From contig OX336388.2 in NCBI GenBank assembly GCA_946902985.2, forward strand, positions 369,879,387 to 369,943,386: 64,000 bases of DNA, given 5' to 3'. This document shows positions 19,952 to 31,688 of this stretch, in pieces. The position numbers were made by a program, and so were the translations under genes. The stretch's first letter is position 1; every line of letters starts with the position of its first letter. The DNA is from Meconema thalassinum (taxonomy: Eukaryota; Arthropoda; Insecta; Orthoptera; Tettigoniidae). The notes below the pieces were generated by a model, which searched no databases, was not told the DNA's origin, and saw only the letters and a program-made list of their open reading frames with translations.

Positions 19952-22015
19952 ATGAGATCTACACAGGGCCAAAAATTGTGTGTCTGTGTGTGAGTGTGAG
20001 TGTGTGTGCGAGTGTGTGTACTCTGAATGTCTGTCTCCCCCCCCCCCCCCTATCAATTCGAACACGGTGAAACTGAATTGAACGAAATTTGGTACAGAGA
20101 CAGCACTAGCAAAGGGCACTCCATTGTCATGTTTTATATCGCCGCCATCTTGACGAAAACGTAATGGCGGCCACCCAAATGTTCAATGGTTGAATCAAAT
20201 TACGACCAACCTAATCATCCGATCTCTACCAAATATTGTAATATTATACATTTATGTATTAAGAATCTTTTAACCAAACTACAAGGTCATCAACCTAATA
20301 ATTTGCATATGGCGGCCATGTATGTGTACAAATCGATTCCCTCTATATTTTCAAACAAGGTGAAACTGAATTGAACGAAATTTGGTACATAGCTAGCACT
20401 AGCAAAGGGCACCTTAGTGTCATGTTTTATATTGCCGCCATCTGGACGGAAACGTAATGGTGGCCACCCAAATGTTCAAAGCTTAAATCAAATTACGACC
20501 AACCTAATCATCTGATCTACCAAATTTTGCAACAACATACCTTCATGTAAGAAGCGTTCTTTGACCAAGCTACAAGGTCATAAGTCCATTAGTTTGCATT
20601 TGGCGGCCATGCATGTGTGCAAGTCGATTCCCCCTATCAATTCAAACATGGTGAGACCGAATTGAACGATATTTGGTACAGAGGTAGCATCTGTAAAGGG
20701 CACCTCAGTTTCATGTTTTATATCGCCACCATCATGACAGAAAAGGAATGGTGGCCACCCAAATGTTAAAAGCTTAAATCAAATTACGACTAACCTAATC
20801 ATCTGATTTCTACCAAATTTTGCAACAACGTATGGCGAGCGTCTTTTGACTAAACTACAAGGTCATCAGTCAATAGTTTGCAGATGGGGGCCATGTATGT
20901 GTGCAAATCGATTCCCCTATCAATTCATACACGGTGAAACCGAATTGAACGAAATTTGGTACAGAGACAGCACTAGAAAAGGGCACTCCATTGTCATGTT
21001 TTATATCGCCACCATCTCGACGAAAACGTAATGGCGGCCACCCAAATATTCAATGGTTGAATCAAATTACGACCAACCTATTCATCTGATCTCTACCAAA
21101 TATTGTAATATTATACATTTATGTATTAAGAATCTTTTAACCAAACTACAAGGTCATCAACCTAATAATTTGCAGATGGCGGCCATGTATGTGTGCAAAT
21201 CGATTCCCTCTATATTTTCAAACAAGGTGAAACTGAATTGAACGAAATTTGGTACAGAGGTAGCACTAGCAAAGGGCACCTCAGTGTCATGTTTTATATT
21301 GCCGCCATCTTGACGGAAACGTAATGGTGGCCACCCAAATATTCAAAGCTTAAATCAAATTACGACCAACCTAATCATCTGATCTACCAAATTTTGCAAC
21401 AACATACCTTCATGTAAGAAGCGTTCTTTGACCAAGCTACAAGGTCATCAGTCGAATAGTTTGCATTTGGCGACCATGCATGTGTGCAAATCGATTCCCC
21501 CTATCAATTCAAACATGGTGAGACCGAATTGAACGAAATTTGGTACAGAGGTAGCATCTGTAAAGGGCACCTCAGTTTCATGTTTTATATCGCCGCCATC
21601 TTGACGGAAAAGGAATGGTGGCCACCCAAATGTTAAAAGCTTAAATCGAATTACGACCAACCTAATAATTTGATCTCTACCAAATTTTGCAACAACATAC
21701 CTATTTGTGGGAAGCATCTTTTGACTGAACTAGAAGGTCATCAGCCCAATAGTTTGCAGATATCGGCCATGTATGTGTGCAAATCGATTTCCCATATCAA
21801 TTCAAACACGGTGAAACCTAATTGAATGATATTTTTTACATAGGTAGCACTAGCAAAGGGCACCTCATATTCATGTTTAATATCCGTTTAGCACGAGGTA
21901 TTTCAACAAGCTACTACAACCAAAATTCAATTATACTCCTTGAAAAGGACAGAGTTATAAAAATACCCACGCATTTAGGAGAAAGTAGGCTATAAGTTCT
22001 TTACTGAACATCTTG
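19912..22015 (+). repeat. dispersed family B: 290-bp tandem units in a higher-order array
   Basis: After the hairpin, a GT-rich stretch and a C-run come seven tandem units starting (GGTGA) at 20066, 20359, 20650, 20933, 21226, 21517 and 21810. Each unit carries GAACGAAATTTGGTACAGAG, GCCGCCATCTTGACG-like and ATGGCGGCCACC/ATGGCGGCCATG-like motifs. Units 1-3 resemble units 4-6 more than their neighbours, giving a higher-order period of 867 bp. The tail, CAAGCTACTACAACC ... CTCCTTGAAAAGGACA, recurs at 42690-42830. Reverse copies lie at 57166-57740. Confidence 0.88.
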
Positions 22016-22190
22016 TTTTCATTTCAAATACTATAAAATCATATCCATCCGCTGCTGTCATGGCCCATGACTCCATTCCATAATTATGTAACCACTGGTC
22101 TTATCAAGGTCTTGTACAGTTTTAATTTAGTTGCTCTAGACACCAGCGTAGACTTTATAGGATTTTGGTTAGCATAATAGGCATTGTTAC

Positions 22191-22520
22191 AGGGCCTCCG
22201 TGGCTTAGGCGGCAGCACGCCGGCCTCTCACCGCTGGGTCCGTGGTTCAAATCCCGATCACTCCATGTGAGATCTGTGCTGGACAAAACGGAGGCAGACA
22301 GGTTATTCTCCGGGTAGTCCGGTTTTCCCTGTCAATATTTAATTTCAGCAACACTCTCCACTATCATTTCATTTCATCTGTCATTCATTTAATCATTGCC
22401 CCAGAGGAGTGCGTCAGGCCTCGGCAGCCGGCACAGTTCATATCCTCGCCGCTAGATGGGGGCTTCATTCATTCCATTCCAGACCCGGTCGGAGACTGGA
22501 AGCAGGCTGTGGATTTAAAA
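22191..22520 (+). mobile_element. SINE-1, full length with TSD
   Basis: Same structure as 1176-1508 and close to it in sequence, so recently active. A perfect 15-bp TSD, AATAGGCATTGTTAC, lies at 22176-22190 and 22521-22535. Confidence 0.93.
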
Positions 22521-22574
22521 AATAGGCATTGTTACCCATCATCATTCGTTTATTAATCTCCACTGTTCTTGTAT

Positions 22575-22912
22575 TAAATATTGCGTGGTGGCTAGCATTC
22601 CTGGATGTCACTGCGGAGGCCCGGGATCGATTCCCGGCTCTGCCAATAAATTTAATTCTGGTCTGAGAGCTGAAACGGGGTCCAGTCGGCCTCGTGAGGC
22701 AGAACTGAATAGAGGTGGCTTCGATTCCTATCTCAGCCATCCTAGAAGTGGTTTTCCGTTGTTTCCCACTTCTACTCCAGGCAAATGGAGGGATGGTTTT
22801 TAACTTAGTACCACGGCCGCCTCCTTCCCAATCCTCACCTGCATTACAAATGCACACACTACTATAGACACCACAATAACGCAGGTTATCAGACAAATTA
22901 TCTCTCTCTCTC

Positions 22913-22947
<35 letters not shown>

Positions 22948-23010
22948 CCAAGTACACAGCACTAAATGACCACGATGTCGCAAAGCTCCTAAATGAATTA
23001 ACAACAACTG
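22575..23010 (+). mobile_element. SINE-3 with shared 3' domain and TC/TA microsatellite
   Basis: Head GCGTGGTGGCTAGCATTCCT, B-box-like GGGATCGATTCCCGGC, body GAAACGGGGTCCAGTCGGCC and GAAGTGGTTTTCCGTTG. The 3' domain is split by (TC)n(TA)n at 22899-22945 and resumes as CACCCAAGTACACAGC. Frames across 22465-23185 translate this element. Confidence 0.75.
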
Positions 23011-23331
23011 TATTAGAGAATCCCGAGTGAGTGTACCTCAGTTCATCATCGTTTCTTACAAGGGAAGTATCAGCAGGACGAATAGAAACAAATAGTGTCA
23101 TCACTCCGCTCCTAAAACATTGTAGTTCATGGTCCAGCCAGTGCGTGGCGCGGAAGTCGCGCCGAACCTTACGCACGTGTGACAAGTATTTTCGCGGTTA
23201 GTCAACTGTAACATCCTGTGCGCGAGAAGTCATGTTATGCGAGTGAATTTGTTTCTTTATAATAGTTTAAGAATGTCTGTGTAGTGCTTGGTGAGTGTGG
23301 AAACAACTAAATTTTCTGCTGTTTCGGGAAA

Positions 23332-26087
23332 ATGTCGTACTGCTTCGTTCCTGGATGTAAATCTGGTTATGGAAGAAAAGCTGATGGTAGACATTTTTTC
23401 ACACCGCCAAAATAAACAAATTTGTTTGCGAAATGGGCGTGAGTTATTCCGTGGAAAGATCAGCAATTGTCGACCAAAAGTAGGATCTGTGACGTGCATT
23501 TTTCGGAAGATTTAATTATAAAGGCGGACTGTTTCATAGTGAATGGTGAGAAAGTGGAACTTCGCCGTGTCAAGTGGAAATTAAAACCAGGATCGGTACC
23601 TCACATTTTTCCAAATTTACCGAAATATCTATCCACTGAGGTAAAATCACGAAAGGCGCCCAGTAGGAAACGGAATGAAGGCAGCATCAAGGGGGCAAGA
23701 AACAAGAATCGCAATGTGAGTGAAACAATTATTCCAACAGCAAGCGGTGAAGTTCAAAGTCAACCTAGTTGTAGTCAGATTCAGGGCCAACCTAGTTCTC
23801 TTACTGATGCCGAAAAGACAATATTGTCTCTCAAATGGCGACTAAAGAATGCAAATCGTAATTTAATGCGAGCAAAATGTAGTCTGTCCTCAGCCAAGGT
23901 TAACATTAATGTCCTACAGAGACAGATTAACAACACGGAAGTTCAATTTAAAGATTGTAAGTTTCTTAGTAAAAAGCAAAAAATTATTATAGACACAATG
24001 TTAAAGAAATGCCAAGTAAAATCTCCCCATGGTATGAGATACAGTAGTGATTTTCTTTTAGAGAGTTTATTACTTAGAATAAAATCACCTAAAGGATACA
24101 GACACTGTCTGCGCCATAACCTGTTACCTCTTCCCTCTGAAAGCCATTTGAGGAAACTCTGCAAAGGACTTAAATGTCCCTATGGAGGAAATCCCCATTG
24201 TATAAGTGCTATTTCCAATTATTTCAAGGATGAAATGGACGAGAATAAACGGTATGGGGTAGTTATATTCGATGAGGTTAAGCTAAGAGAAGAGGTTCAA
24301 TTTAATGGTTCTTCACTGAAAGTAGATGGCTTAGTCGATTTAGGTGAACTTACACCAGATTGTCAAAGAAATCAGATGGCAAATCATGCATTAGTTTTTA
24401 TGTTTGTACCTTTTTTACAGAACTGGATTCAACCTATAGCCATTTATGCAAGCAGAAATGCAACTTCAGGAGATATCCTTGCTAAAATTCTAATACAGGT
24501 TATAATGCAGCTAGAGGCGGCTGGGGCTAGAGTGGTAGGATTCACGTGTGACGGTAGTCAGTCAAATAAAAAAAGCCTGGAAATCTTTAGGAATTAGTGG
24601 GAAGAAAAAACAAGCGCAATGCTATATTCTGAATCCAGCAGATGTGAAACGGAAGATCTGGGCTTTTTCAGATTTTGTGCATATATTAAAATGTATCAGA
24701 AACTTTTTCCACGATAAAGTAGAACTATCGTACAATGGAAATAAAATCAAATTCAGCTTTTATAGGGAACTGTTTAAGGAAGATCTTTCTGGGTACGCAG
24801 GACTTCGAGCTTGCCCCAAGCTGACAACAGATCATTTAGATCCCTCCTCCTTTCAAAGAATGAATGCCAGGCTCAGTTCGGATGACCATCTATCCACGAT
24901 TGATTTTCTTCATTTACATTTACTACAATTCTTCAATTGTTGAGCGATAGTGTTGCCAAAGGTCTGCGATTTTATCGAGAAATGGGACTGACTGGATTTG
25001 TAGGCAGTGAGGACACTGATGCATTTACAAGTGACTTGAACAACGTTTCTGATGCACTCAATGCATTCATACCTTGTAAGGCTCTTTATAAAAACTCATC
25101 AACCCACAGAACTCTCCTAAATTTTCTTCAAATTCTAAAATCTACAGACAACACGTTTGCCTCGTCGAGGACTATGGAATCCTTAATGGTAACTATTCAA
25201 CGTACATTAGAGATGAGTGAATGGTTTTGGGAAAGAGGATATGCATATGTACTGACAGGAAAACTCACTCAGGATCCTTTGGAGCCACACTTTGGAATCA
25301 TGCGTTCGCTCAGTTCGGATGACCATCCATCCACGATTGATTTTCTTCATTTACATTTACTACAATGTATCTACGTTCCTGTGAAGCAAGCACTATCCTC
25401 TGGAGGAAATTGTGAGCCGAAAAGGGAATTAGTACTAGCGTCCTTTGTAAACCAAATGCGAATGTTGGCCCGAAATGTGAAAGTGCGCAACGAGACTGTA
25501 AAGAAATCAGTGGAAACTTCCATAAAAAGCAAAATCGTTATTCAAGACTGTTTAAATATTGAAGATTGGGAAAGTGCTGTGCCGCAGTTGAACCCAGTTC
25601 CCGATGCTTCGATTGAAAAGTGTTTAGTTTATCATGTGGCCGGGTATGTTATTAGCAATCCTCGAAATTTATTAAGTGTTTATCCTGTGTCCGTTCTCTC
25701 CGTGACGAAAGTGAAAGTCGTTTTTCAGCTCTTACGGAAATAAAAGATTACGGATCCGATAGTGGCACGAAGTTTTTAACACGTCCCTCCAAAAGTGTGT
25801 GTGACATTCTTTTCCAGACTGAAAGGAAAATCAATGAGAAACTGAGCTCATCTAGGTCGATGTGGGGTGACATTTTTTACGAGTGTCTTGATTCGATTGA
25901 GACAATTTCAGTTGTGCCATCAGGGGCTGGCTGTTGTATTGAACATACTTTGGACATTATTCCTAAACTAGTCTACCACTATTTTAAGTGCCGATTCTTC
26001 TTCAGAGCGAAAGAAATCCGCAGAGATCTTCAAGCTCGGAAATCTGCTAAGTCTACTCGTAAACTTTCGAAAGTGGCCTCAAGCTAG
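23332..26087 (+). pseudogene. THAP-domain P-element-type transposase (THAP9-like), multiply broken
   Basis: P-superfamily transposase relic. An ATG at 23332 opens a THAP zinc finger: C4 and C9 in SYCFVPGC, then the CDVH pair near 23490, with a GSVPHIFP (AVPTA-like) box near 23595. Two in-frame stops (TAA 23413-23415, TGA 23440-23442) lie inside the finger. A coiled-coil-like basic region follows, then the RNase-H-like core with IFDEVKLREE and GFTCDGSQSNKK. A +1 shift sits in an A7 run (24568-24574), after which AWKSLGISGKK continues in another frame. A 59-bp inserted duplicate (24871-24929) disturbs the next segment. The frame resumes at LSDSVAKGLRFYREMG (24940) through DPLEPHFGIMRS to about 25700, then shifts again to SRFSALTEIKDYG and ends at 26087. 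Full-length order is retained, so it decayed in place. No terminal repeats were recognised. A domesticated gene is unlikely given the breaks. An assembly error could explain only the A-run shift. Confidence 0.88.
24871..24929 (+). repeat. 59-bp duplicate of 25308-25366 inserted upstream in the transposase relic
   Basis: Starts GCTCAGTTCGGATGACCATC and matches 25308-25366 at 58 of 59 positions by eye. The downstream copy follows DPLEPHFGIMRS, where family knowledge places it, so the upstream copy is the intruder. It sits between NAR and LLSDSVA and helps break the frame. Confidence 0.85.
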
Positions 26088-26744
26088 TTTTGGTGAGTAA
26101 TTTACTTCATTTGAGTTGTTTTGTTGCCTGTTATTTTAGGGCTGTGATATCGTGGTTATATATTCCATGTACTGTATTTGGATGTTTGTGTATAGTGTGT
26201 GTGTATAATCGCTATATCAGCACACCTGCAAATCACTGATGACTCACTGACAGCATATTACATCATTGAGCGCCCTGGGGTTACCAATCGGCAATCCCAC
26301 ATGACAAGAGTTACACGTGTAGAGTTATTTTTTGGCTCGTCATTCCACAACTCAAAAAAAAATGCTTACGAAGGTATGGTGTAATATGTCCCTTGACAAT
26401 ATGATCATAACTTGAACTGTTAGCTTGATATTAAAACTGAAACGAAACATGAGGCTGTCAGACCCATTCGCGACTAACGGAGGGTTTTAAAAGATATTTC
26501 TACATGGGGACTGAAAATATTAATAATAACTCTTTGAAAGTAATATTCATAAGTCGAAACAAGGAATGTGCTGTAATGACCGTAACCAGGGCCTTCGTAA
26601 AGAGTTTTTTTTTAGGCCGGGAGGTATTCCAGTTTTGAACAGCTGACTATGTAGCGTTGGGGGTCTGCGCTGCTAGCGCTCACCAAGAGCGGGGCGCGCA
26701 TGAACTCGATGAATGATAACACTATATTATTCTATTCGTCCTGG
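26088..26744. other. no recognisable gene; downstream flank of the transposase relic
   Basis: May include the 3' untranslated and terminal part of the P-type element. I could not find a terminal inverted repeat matching sequence upstream of 23332. Confidence 0.35.
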
Positions 26745-26805
26745 TATCAGGTAAAACAGGTCGAAACCTATCTTGAAACTTTGTGGACGCAATCGTTGTA
26801 TTATA

Positions 26806-27509
26806 AGGTGCGGCAGCATAACTTCCTTTTATAAACAACTTAATAAAACCCATTCTATTGATCAGAAAACTTTTATTTTTCTTTATAATGTAGGCGCATA
26901 CGTAAAGTTTTGATTTAATTAGTTTTGAAGATAAAATCATGTAGGTGACGTTCCCCATTCGCCATACACTGAGTGAACCGCTTTCTGGCGTTTGTCATGA
27001 CTCTTGCCGGCATATCAGGCGTTATGTTGGCAATTTATTCCTGGATGTTGGTCTTCAAATCGAGTAGCGTCTTCGGACAGTTCACATAAACACGGGATTT
27101 CAACAAAAAAACTATAGAAAAAATCACAAGGGGACAAATCAGGAGAGTGGGCCGGCCACTCCTAATCGCCCCTTAGTGAGATGAGATCGAGAGACTCCAT
27201 TTCTTCGTCCTGTCACACTTCCAGTTCGTCTAAACGTAGTTACCCAAGTAATAATTGAATTCCGGTCTACGACAGGGACCAACGGGGCTAAATTAAAGCG
27301 CCTCTGAAAGGCACGCTGGGTTGCGATCACAGAACATCTGCTCGAAAAGCAGCCCTCCTCCCTGTTTGAACGCATGATGGTGACTGAACTGTGTCGGGAC
27401 AAAACTTTATAGTACCACCTCACGATCGAGACCATTAGTGCTCCGCTACGACATCAACCGACTGAATGGCGCGCATTTAAAAAAAAAGGAAGTTATGCTG
27501 CCGGACCCT
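26806..27509 (-). mobile_element. mariner/IS630-type element remnant with TIRs
   Basis: Ends AGGTGCGGCAGCATAACTTC (26806) and GGAAGTTATGCTGCCGGACC (about 27488-27507) are inverted repeats. On the minus strand, 27435-27139 encodes a transposase N-terminal helix-turn-helix of the kind found in DUF4817/mariner-like proteins: TQRAFQRRFNLAP, then NSIITWVTTFRRTGSV and GRRNG. The catalytic domain is missing, so this is a deletion derivative of about 700 bp. Confidence 0.75.
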
Positions 27510-27510
27510 G

Positions 27511-27834
27511 TATAAGAGGACAATGTGCGGAAAATCAGCTGCCAGATTGAACTGCAAGGCTCCGAAATTGTACCTGACATCCTGGTACGCAGGCATGACG
27601 GCTGGCACAGCTGGACATCCCTGTGACACTCAGAGAAGTAGCGAGGCGGGGCGTTAATGCCGACTGGAGCGTGTGGCTGCTCCCACTGACCTTGAGTTCG
27701 GCTGTCACGGTTGTCCATTCCAACATGTACGGTACTCGCTACTTCCCATTGATTTAGATGAGAGATTCGCCACATGATTTCGGAGCCTTGCAGTTCAATC
27801 TGGCAGCTGATTTTCTGCACGTTGTCCTCTTATA
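27511..27834. mobile_element. 324-bp MITE with about 60-bp TIRs
   Basis: Left TATAAGAGGACAATGTGCGG, AAAATCAGCTGCCAGATTGA, ACTGCAAGGCTCCGAAAT is the reverse complement of the right end, which finishes GTTGTCCTCTTATA. Minus-strand frames inside (27446-27820) have no domain and are incidental. Confidence 0.85.
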
Positions 27835-27891
27835 GTACAAAGATTGTGTCAACAAAATTTCAAGATAGATTTCGACCTGTCTTACCTGATA

Positions 27892-28549
27892 AATCCCTTG
27901 TTAGATCAATGTTGTTCGTGTGGATGGAACGGTTTTGATCGTCCTCTATGAACAGGAATACTGTACTATTATGGAGCAACGCCGTTTATAATGTATTTCT
28001 GACTGTCAGAATTGAATGTGATCAAGTAATCGATCATATGACAGAAGCGTACGTACCTAACGCACGGAATCTATTTACATTGTTCCATCCATGTCAATTA
28101 TGTAGGTGGGCAGGTCGTGGTCTCTACAATTAAACACAAATTTTAATAAACAAACTTGTGATAATGGCATGTGTGTTAAATAATTACGGTATTTGTAATC
28201 AGAGTAGTTTAACTGAAAATGCCTTTTGTTAATATTCTATTGGTTATTATACTGATATGAATGTCAGTGAATACGTCATGTGTTTCTCTATGCAACCCAG
28301 ACGAGTTAAACATGGCTCCTTTTTACGACTAACTACTGTAACTTGCACCACGTTAACTGATTTCTCACATAACGTTATTTTGCCCTTTTATACTCAAATG
28401 CAGCTATGTCATTTACGAGTGAATTTTTAAATTATAATTCCGGGATTTGCAAATATAGTAGTAGTCAGGATTACTACTCATTGACGTACTTACGCGCTTC
28501 ATGTGTGATGTTCTTTGGAATCCATTTAAATATATTATGATGGTCTGAA
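27892..28549. other. no recognisable feature
   Basis: AT-rich, no domain-bearing frame and no within-window repeat match noticed. Confidence 0.4.
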
Positions 28550-28892
28550 GCCTCCGTGGCTTAGGCGGCACCACGTTAGCCTATCACCGCTGGGTCCGTG
28601 GTTCAAATCCCGGTCACTCCATGTGAGATTTGTGCTGGACAAAGCGGAGGCAGACAGGTTTTTCTCCGGGTACTCCGGTTTTCCCTGTCACAAATGTCAT
28701 TCCAGCAACACTCTCCACTATCATTTCATTTCATTTCATCTGTCATTCATTTAATCATTGCCCCAGGGGAGTGCGACAGGCTTTGGCAGCCGGCACAGTT
28801 CATATCCTCGCCGTTAGATGGGGGATTCATTCATTCCATTCCCTGACCCGATCGGTCGACTGGAAGCAGGCTGTGGATTTTCATTTTCATGG
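28550..28892 (+). mobile_element. SINE-1 copy
   Basis: Head GCCTCCGTGGCTTAGGCGGC at about 28551, CTCCGGGTACTCCGGTTTTC and the ending GGCTGTGGATTTTCATTTTC. No convincing TSD was found. Frames at 28598-28923 are translations of the SINE. Confidence 0.88.
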
Positions 28893-29455
28893 TGTTCTAT
28901 TCGTTTTCCCTATGTCACCTTAACAGAGATTCGGTCAGAGTTACAGTACGGCCTACTGTGAGATGCTGTCAATTTGGACAGCGCTTGATAAATTGAGATG
29001 TGAGAAGTCGAGGCAGAGCTAGGAATTTGAGCGTGTGGAAGGTTAGTTAATTAGTTACTATCCATAATGTAGGGCCGTGAAAGTCTAAATGATAATATTA
29101 GTTAGTTTTTGTTGTTTTATGGGGCAGAACTATGTGGTCATCTGCCCCTAGCCGCGAAGGTTGAGGAAGAACATGGAGTGTGAAACAGGGGCCCTTGCAA
29201 TCACCAAAATTGTTCTATTAAGTTCAATATTGTTAAAAGTAGTCAAAAGTATCTCTCTCTCTCTGTTTCTTTTACCAACGCTGTTTTTTGCAATCGTACT
29301 GTGCGTCATAGGCGTGTGCGTTAAAGAGCTCATCACCACCGTGATGGGAGAGCGGAGGTTAATATCCCAGCACTGACAAGTAGCTGTTTTGAGTGTGATT
29401 TCCTCCGAGTTTACCCACACTCTCTCTAGGCAAATAACGGGATAGCACCTACCGC
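28893..29455. other. no clear gene; possible SINE fragments
   Basis: Includes GGGGCAGAACTATGTGGTCA (about 29120), which resembles the minus-strand 3' domain of local SINEs, and a short (TC)n near 29253. Frames here are unsupported. Confidence 0.35.
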
Positions 29456-29585
29456 AATAAAAAAATAATAATTACAGTTACATACACTATTACAGTCAAC
29501 ACAGAATCACAGGTTATCAAACAAATTGAACACAACCAAGTAAACTGAGCTGATAGCCAAGATATCCCAACCGCCTAAACCGAAT
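29456..29585 (+). mobile_element. shared SINE 3' domain fragment
   Basis: ACTATTACAGTCAACACAGA, then GGTTATCAAACAAATTGAAC and CCAAGTAAACTGAGC follow the order of the 3' domain in SINE-2a and SINE-3. Confidence 0.6.
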
Positions 29586-29627
29586 TATTACTAACAACTT
29601 ATTTTAATCATGTGACAGCTCTAAATG

Positions 29628-29922
29628 GGCCTTGTAGTGTTGGGGTAGTGCGTCTGCTTCTCACCCGGAGGCCTGGGTTGGATTCCTGGCTCCATCAGGG
29701 ATTTTATATACTGACATGAGGGCTGAAACTGTGTGTACTCAGCCTCGTGAGGATAATTGAGTAGCTGTCTGAGAGTGAGGCAACGCCCCGGTCTTAAAAA
29801 ACAAGATTTACGGCCGAGGGGACCCGACGCGCTGACTACGCGTCACCCCACAATCTGCAGGCCAAATGGCTGAGTAGCGGTTGCTTGGTAGACCTAGGCC
29901 CTTGGTGGGCTGTAGTTCCACA
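29628..29922 (+). mobile_element. SINE-4, uninterrupted copy
   Basis: Head GGCCTTGTAGTGTTGGGGTA, B-box-like GGGTTGGATTCCTGGC, then CTCAGCCTCGTGAGGATAAT, GACCCGACGCGCTGACTACG and the ending GGTGGGCTGTAGTTCCAC. It aligns with 48852-49137 (-) and the split copy at 2132-2830. Confidence 0.8.
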
Positions 29923-30041
29923 GGATTTAGTTAGGGTTTGATAGCTCTAAATATGACAGGCATTAATTCCTCCTGAGCGAACTCTGAGTTCTATTGCTAG
30001 TTCCTGAACTAATTAGTTCAAATTGCATACATGGAACTACT

Positions 30042-30525
30042 ACAAGCGGTGTCGGTGTCGTAGCTGGTAGCATGCTGAGCCTCTATGCCCAAAGTCGTGG
30101 GTTCAAACCCAACCGAAGTCGTCGGATTTATGAGCGTTAAAAATCCCTCATTATGCCTTCCATTGGAGGGGAAGTGAAGCCGGCGATCCCATGTAATGGG
30201 ACACTTGTGTGAAGCCAAAATGTGTAGGTTAGAATTGACAACGCTATATTAGTTCCATCGTTCGCTGCCAGGTGCTGACTGCAATGACATCTAGTAGCCA
30301 AGTCCGCAAGCTAGGTGTCGTGGATGGTAGCATTTGGTAGCAAAAGTAGGAACTACTTGAAATTATCGTCTGCAGTCTACTAACCAAAACCGATAACACA
30401 CACTAATACAGTCATCACAATTAACACCGGTTATCAGACAGATTTTGCACACACCCAAAGTACACGGGCCAACATGACCGCGTTGTCGCAGCCCCTAAAC
30501 TAAGGAACCAACCAACCAGACCAGA
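30042..30525 (+). mobile_element. SINE-2a copy
   Basis: Head GGTGTCGGTGTCGTAGCTGG, B-box-like GGGTTCAAACCCAACC, the CCTTCCATTGGAGGGGAAG block and a 3' domain ending CGCGTTGTCGCAGCCCCTAA. An internal deletion near 30198 removes part of the body present at 472-1001. Confidence 0.85.
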
Positions 30526-31688
30526 AATAGAATTTGCTGGCAGAGCCGAGAATCTCTGTCGGACCAAATGGATCACAGCGAATAATACTGGGTAAAACAC
30601 CATAAGGTGGTCTACGTCAGGTTTTATAATACCACTAAATGCATCTGTGAATTATGGGGGATTTAATATGATTGACATAATGTATTATGACTACGTTAAA
30701 TGTTATTACGGAGTTCGGTTCCGTTAATTGACATGTCCCTGTAGTATTTGAAACATATTTCACTCACAGCTCTCCCCTGTTCATAGATTATATTGAAATT
30801 GCTTTAGAGTCTTTGGGACCAGTGTGACAGGGGAGGATTGGAGGTAATGCATTCACCCACACTTCAGTACCACTTTGTGCCCGACAGCACGCGGCATTTC
30901 TTGCTGACAACATCGACATTTGAACCGCACAGGTCACATCACCTGTGATTAAGTTAGGGCAAGATGAACCCCAGGAACAAAGCTCTAGCAGTGAGATTAG
31001 ATTTACTACCACCTGGTATTGGCGTGTAGGTGGCGCTGTTGATGGCAGGCACCACGATGCGACGGCCAATTAACTGGACTGACAAGCGCGACGCGACGCT
31101 TTGAATGCCTGCGCGTGCCTTCCGAGCATTAATCTGTCAACAGATGCTGTTGATAGCACCGTTAATCCCTTGGCTGGACCCGGACTAGTTTGCCGCTTAA
31201 TCCCTGGCGAAACAAGCCACCTGCAGACGACATATTCATGAGACTAACTAATTTCAGGGAAGTTATGAGCGTAATGACTTAGGGCCACAGCTGCACCAAC
31301 TCTCACCAGATAACCACCGTTTGATCCCCGATGACAGCATTTCAAAGAATCACTCTCCCTTTTCCGGTTTAGTTTGAAACCATCCAGCATGCTGTTTCTC
31401 CAGTCATATCAGGAACAGATGATTCATACAGAAGAACAGTTTTAAAAACTTGTTTTAAAATCCTCAGCCCCTTGTAGTTGGATGTTTGTTGAATTTGTCT
31501 GATAACATGTAATTATAGAGAGCTTTGAAGCCATTTTTCACTGTTTCCTTATTGCCAATTCATATTGCAATTTTTTAGTCGGTCAACAAATAGGCCTGCT
31601 GGGACAAGCGAAAAAATAAACTAAAAGAAATTACATGTGATTTTGTTATGGACGATAGATTTCTTCCTTTTGTGGTCTATAACTAATA
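30526..31688. other. no recognisable feature
   Basis: Mixed-composition sequence with only short frames, none with a recognisable domain. No repeat match noticed. Confidence 0.35.

Larger units (their letters stand above)
26745..27891. mobile_element. outer inverted-repeat element enclosing two others
   Basis: Left end 26745-26805 (TATCAGGTAAAACAGGTCGA, then AACCTATCTTGAAACTTTG) is the reverse complement of right end 27831-27891 (AAATTTCAAGATAGATTTCG, then ACCTGTCTTACCTGATA). Everything between is made of two further inverted-repeat elements (26806-27509 and 27511-27834). Confidence 0.75.

Noticed and set aside
22465..23007. 180-residue minus frame
   Set aside because: It runs through SINE-1 and SINE-3 and a TA microsatellite (Tyr-Ile repeats), with no protein domain.
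23332..23520. Calling the THAP region a functional host THAP gene
   Set aside because: Two in-frame stops within the zinc finger and later frame changes. Keeping it as a gene would need introns whose splice sites I cannot see.
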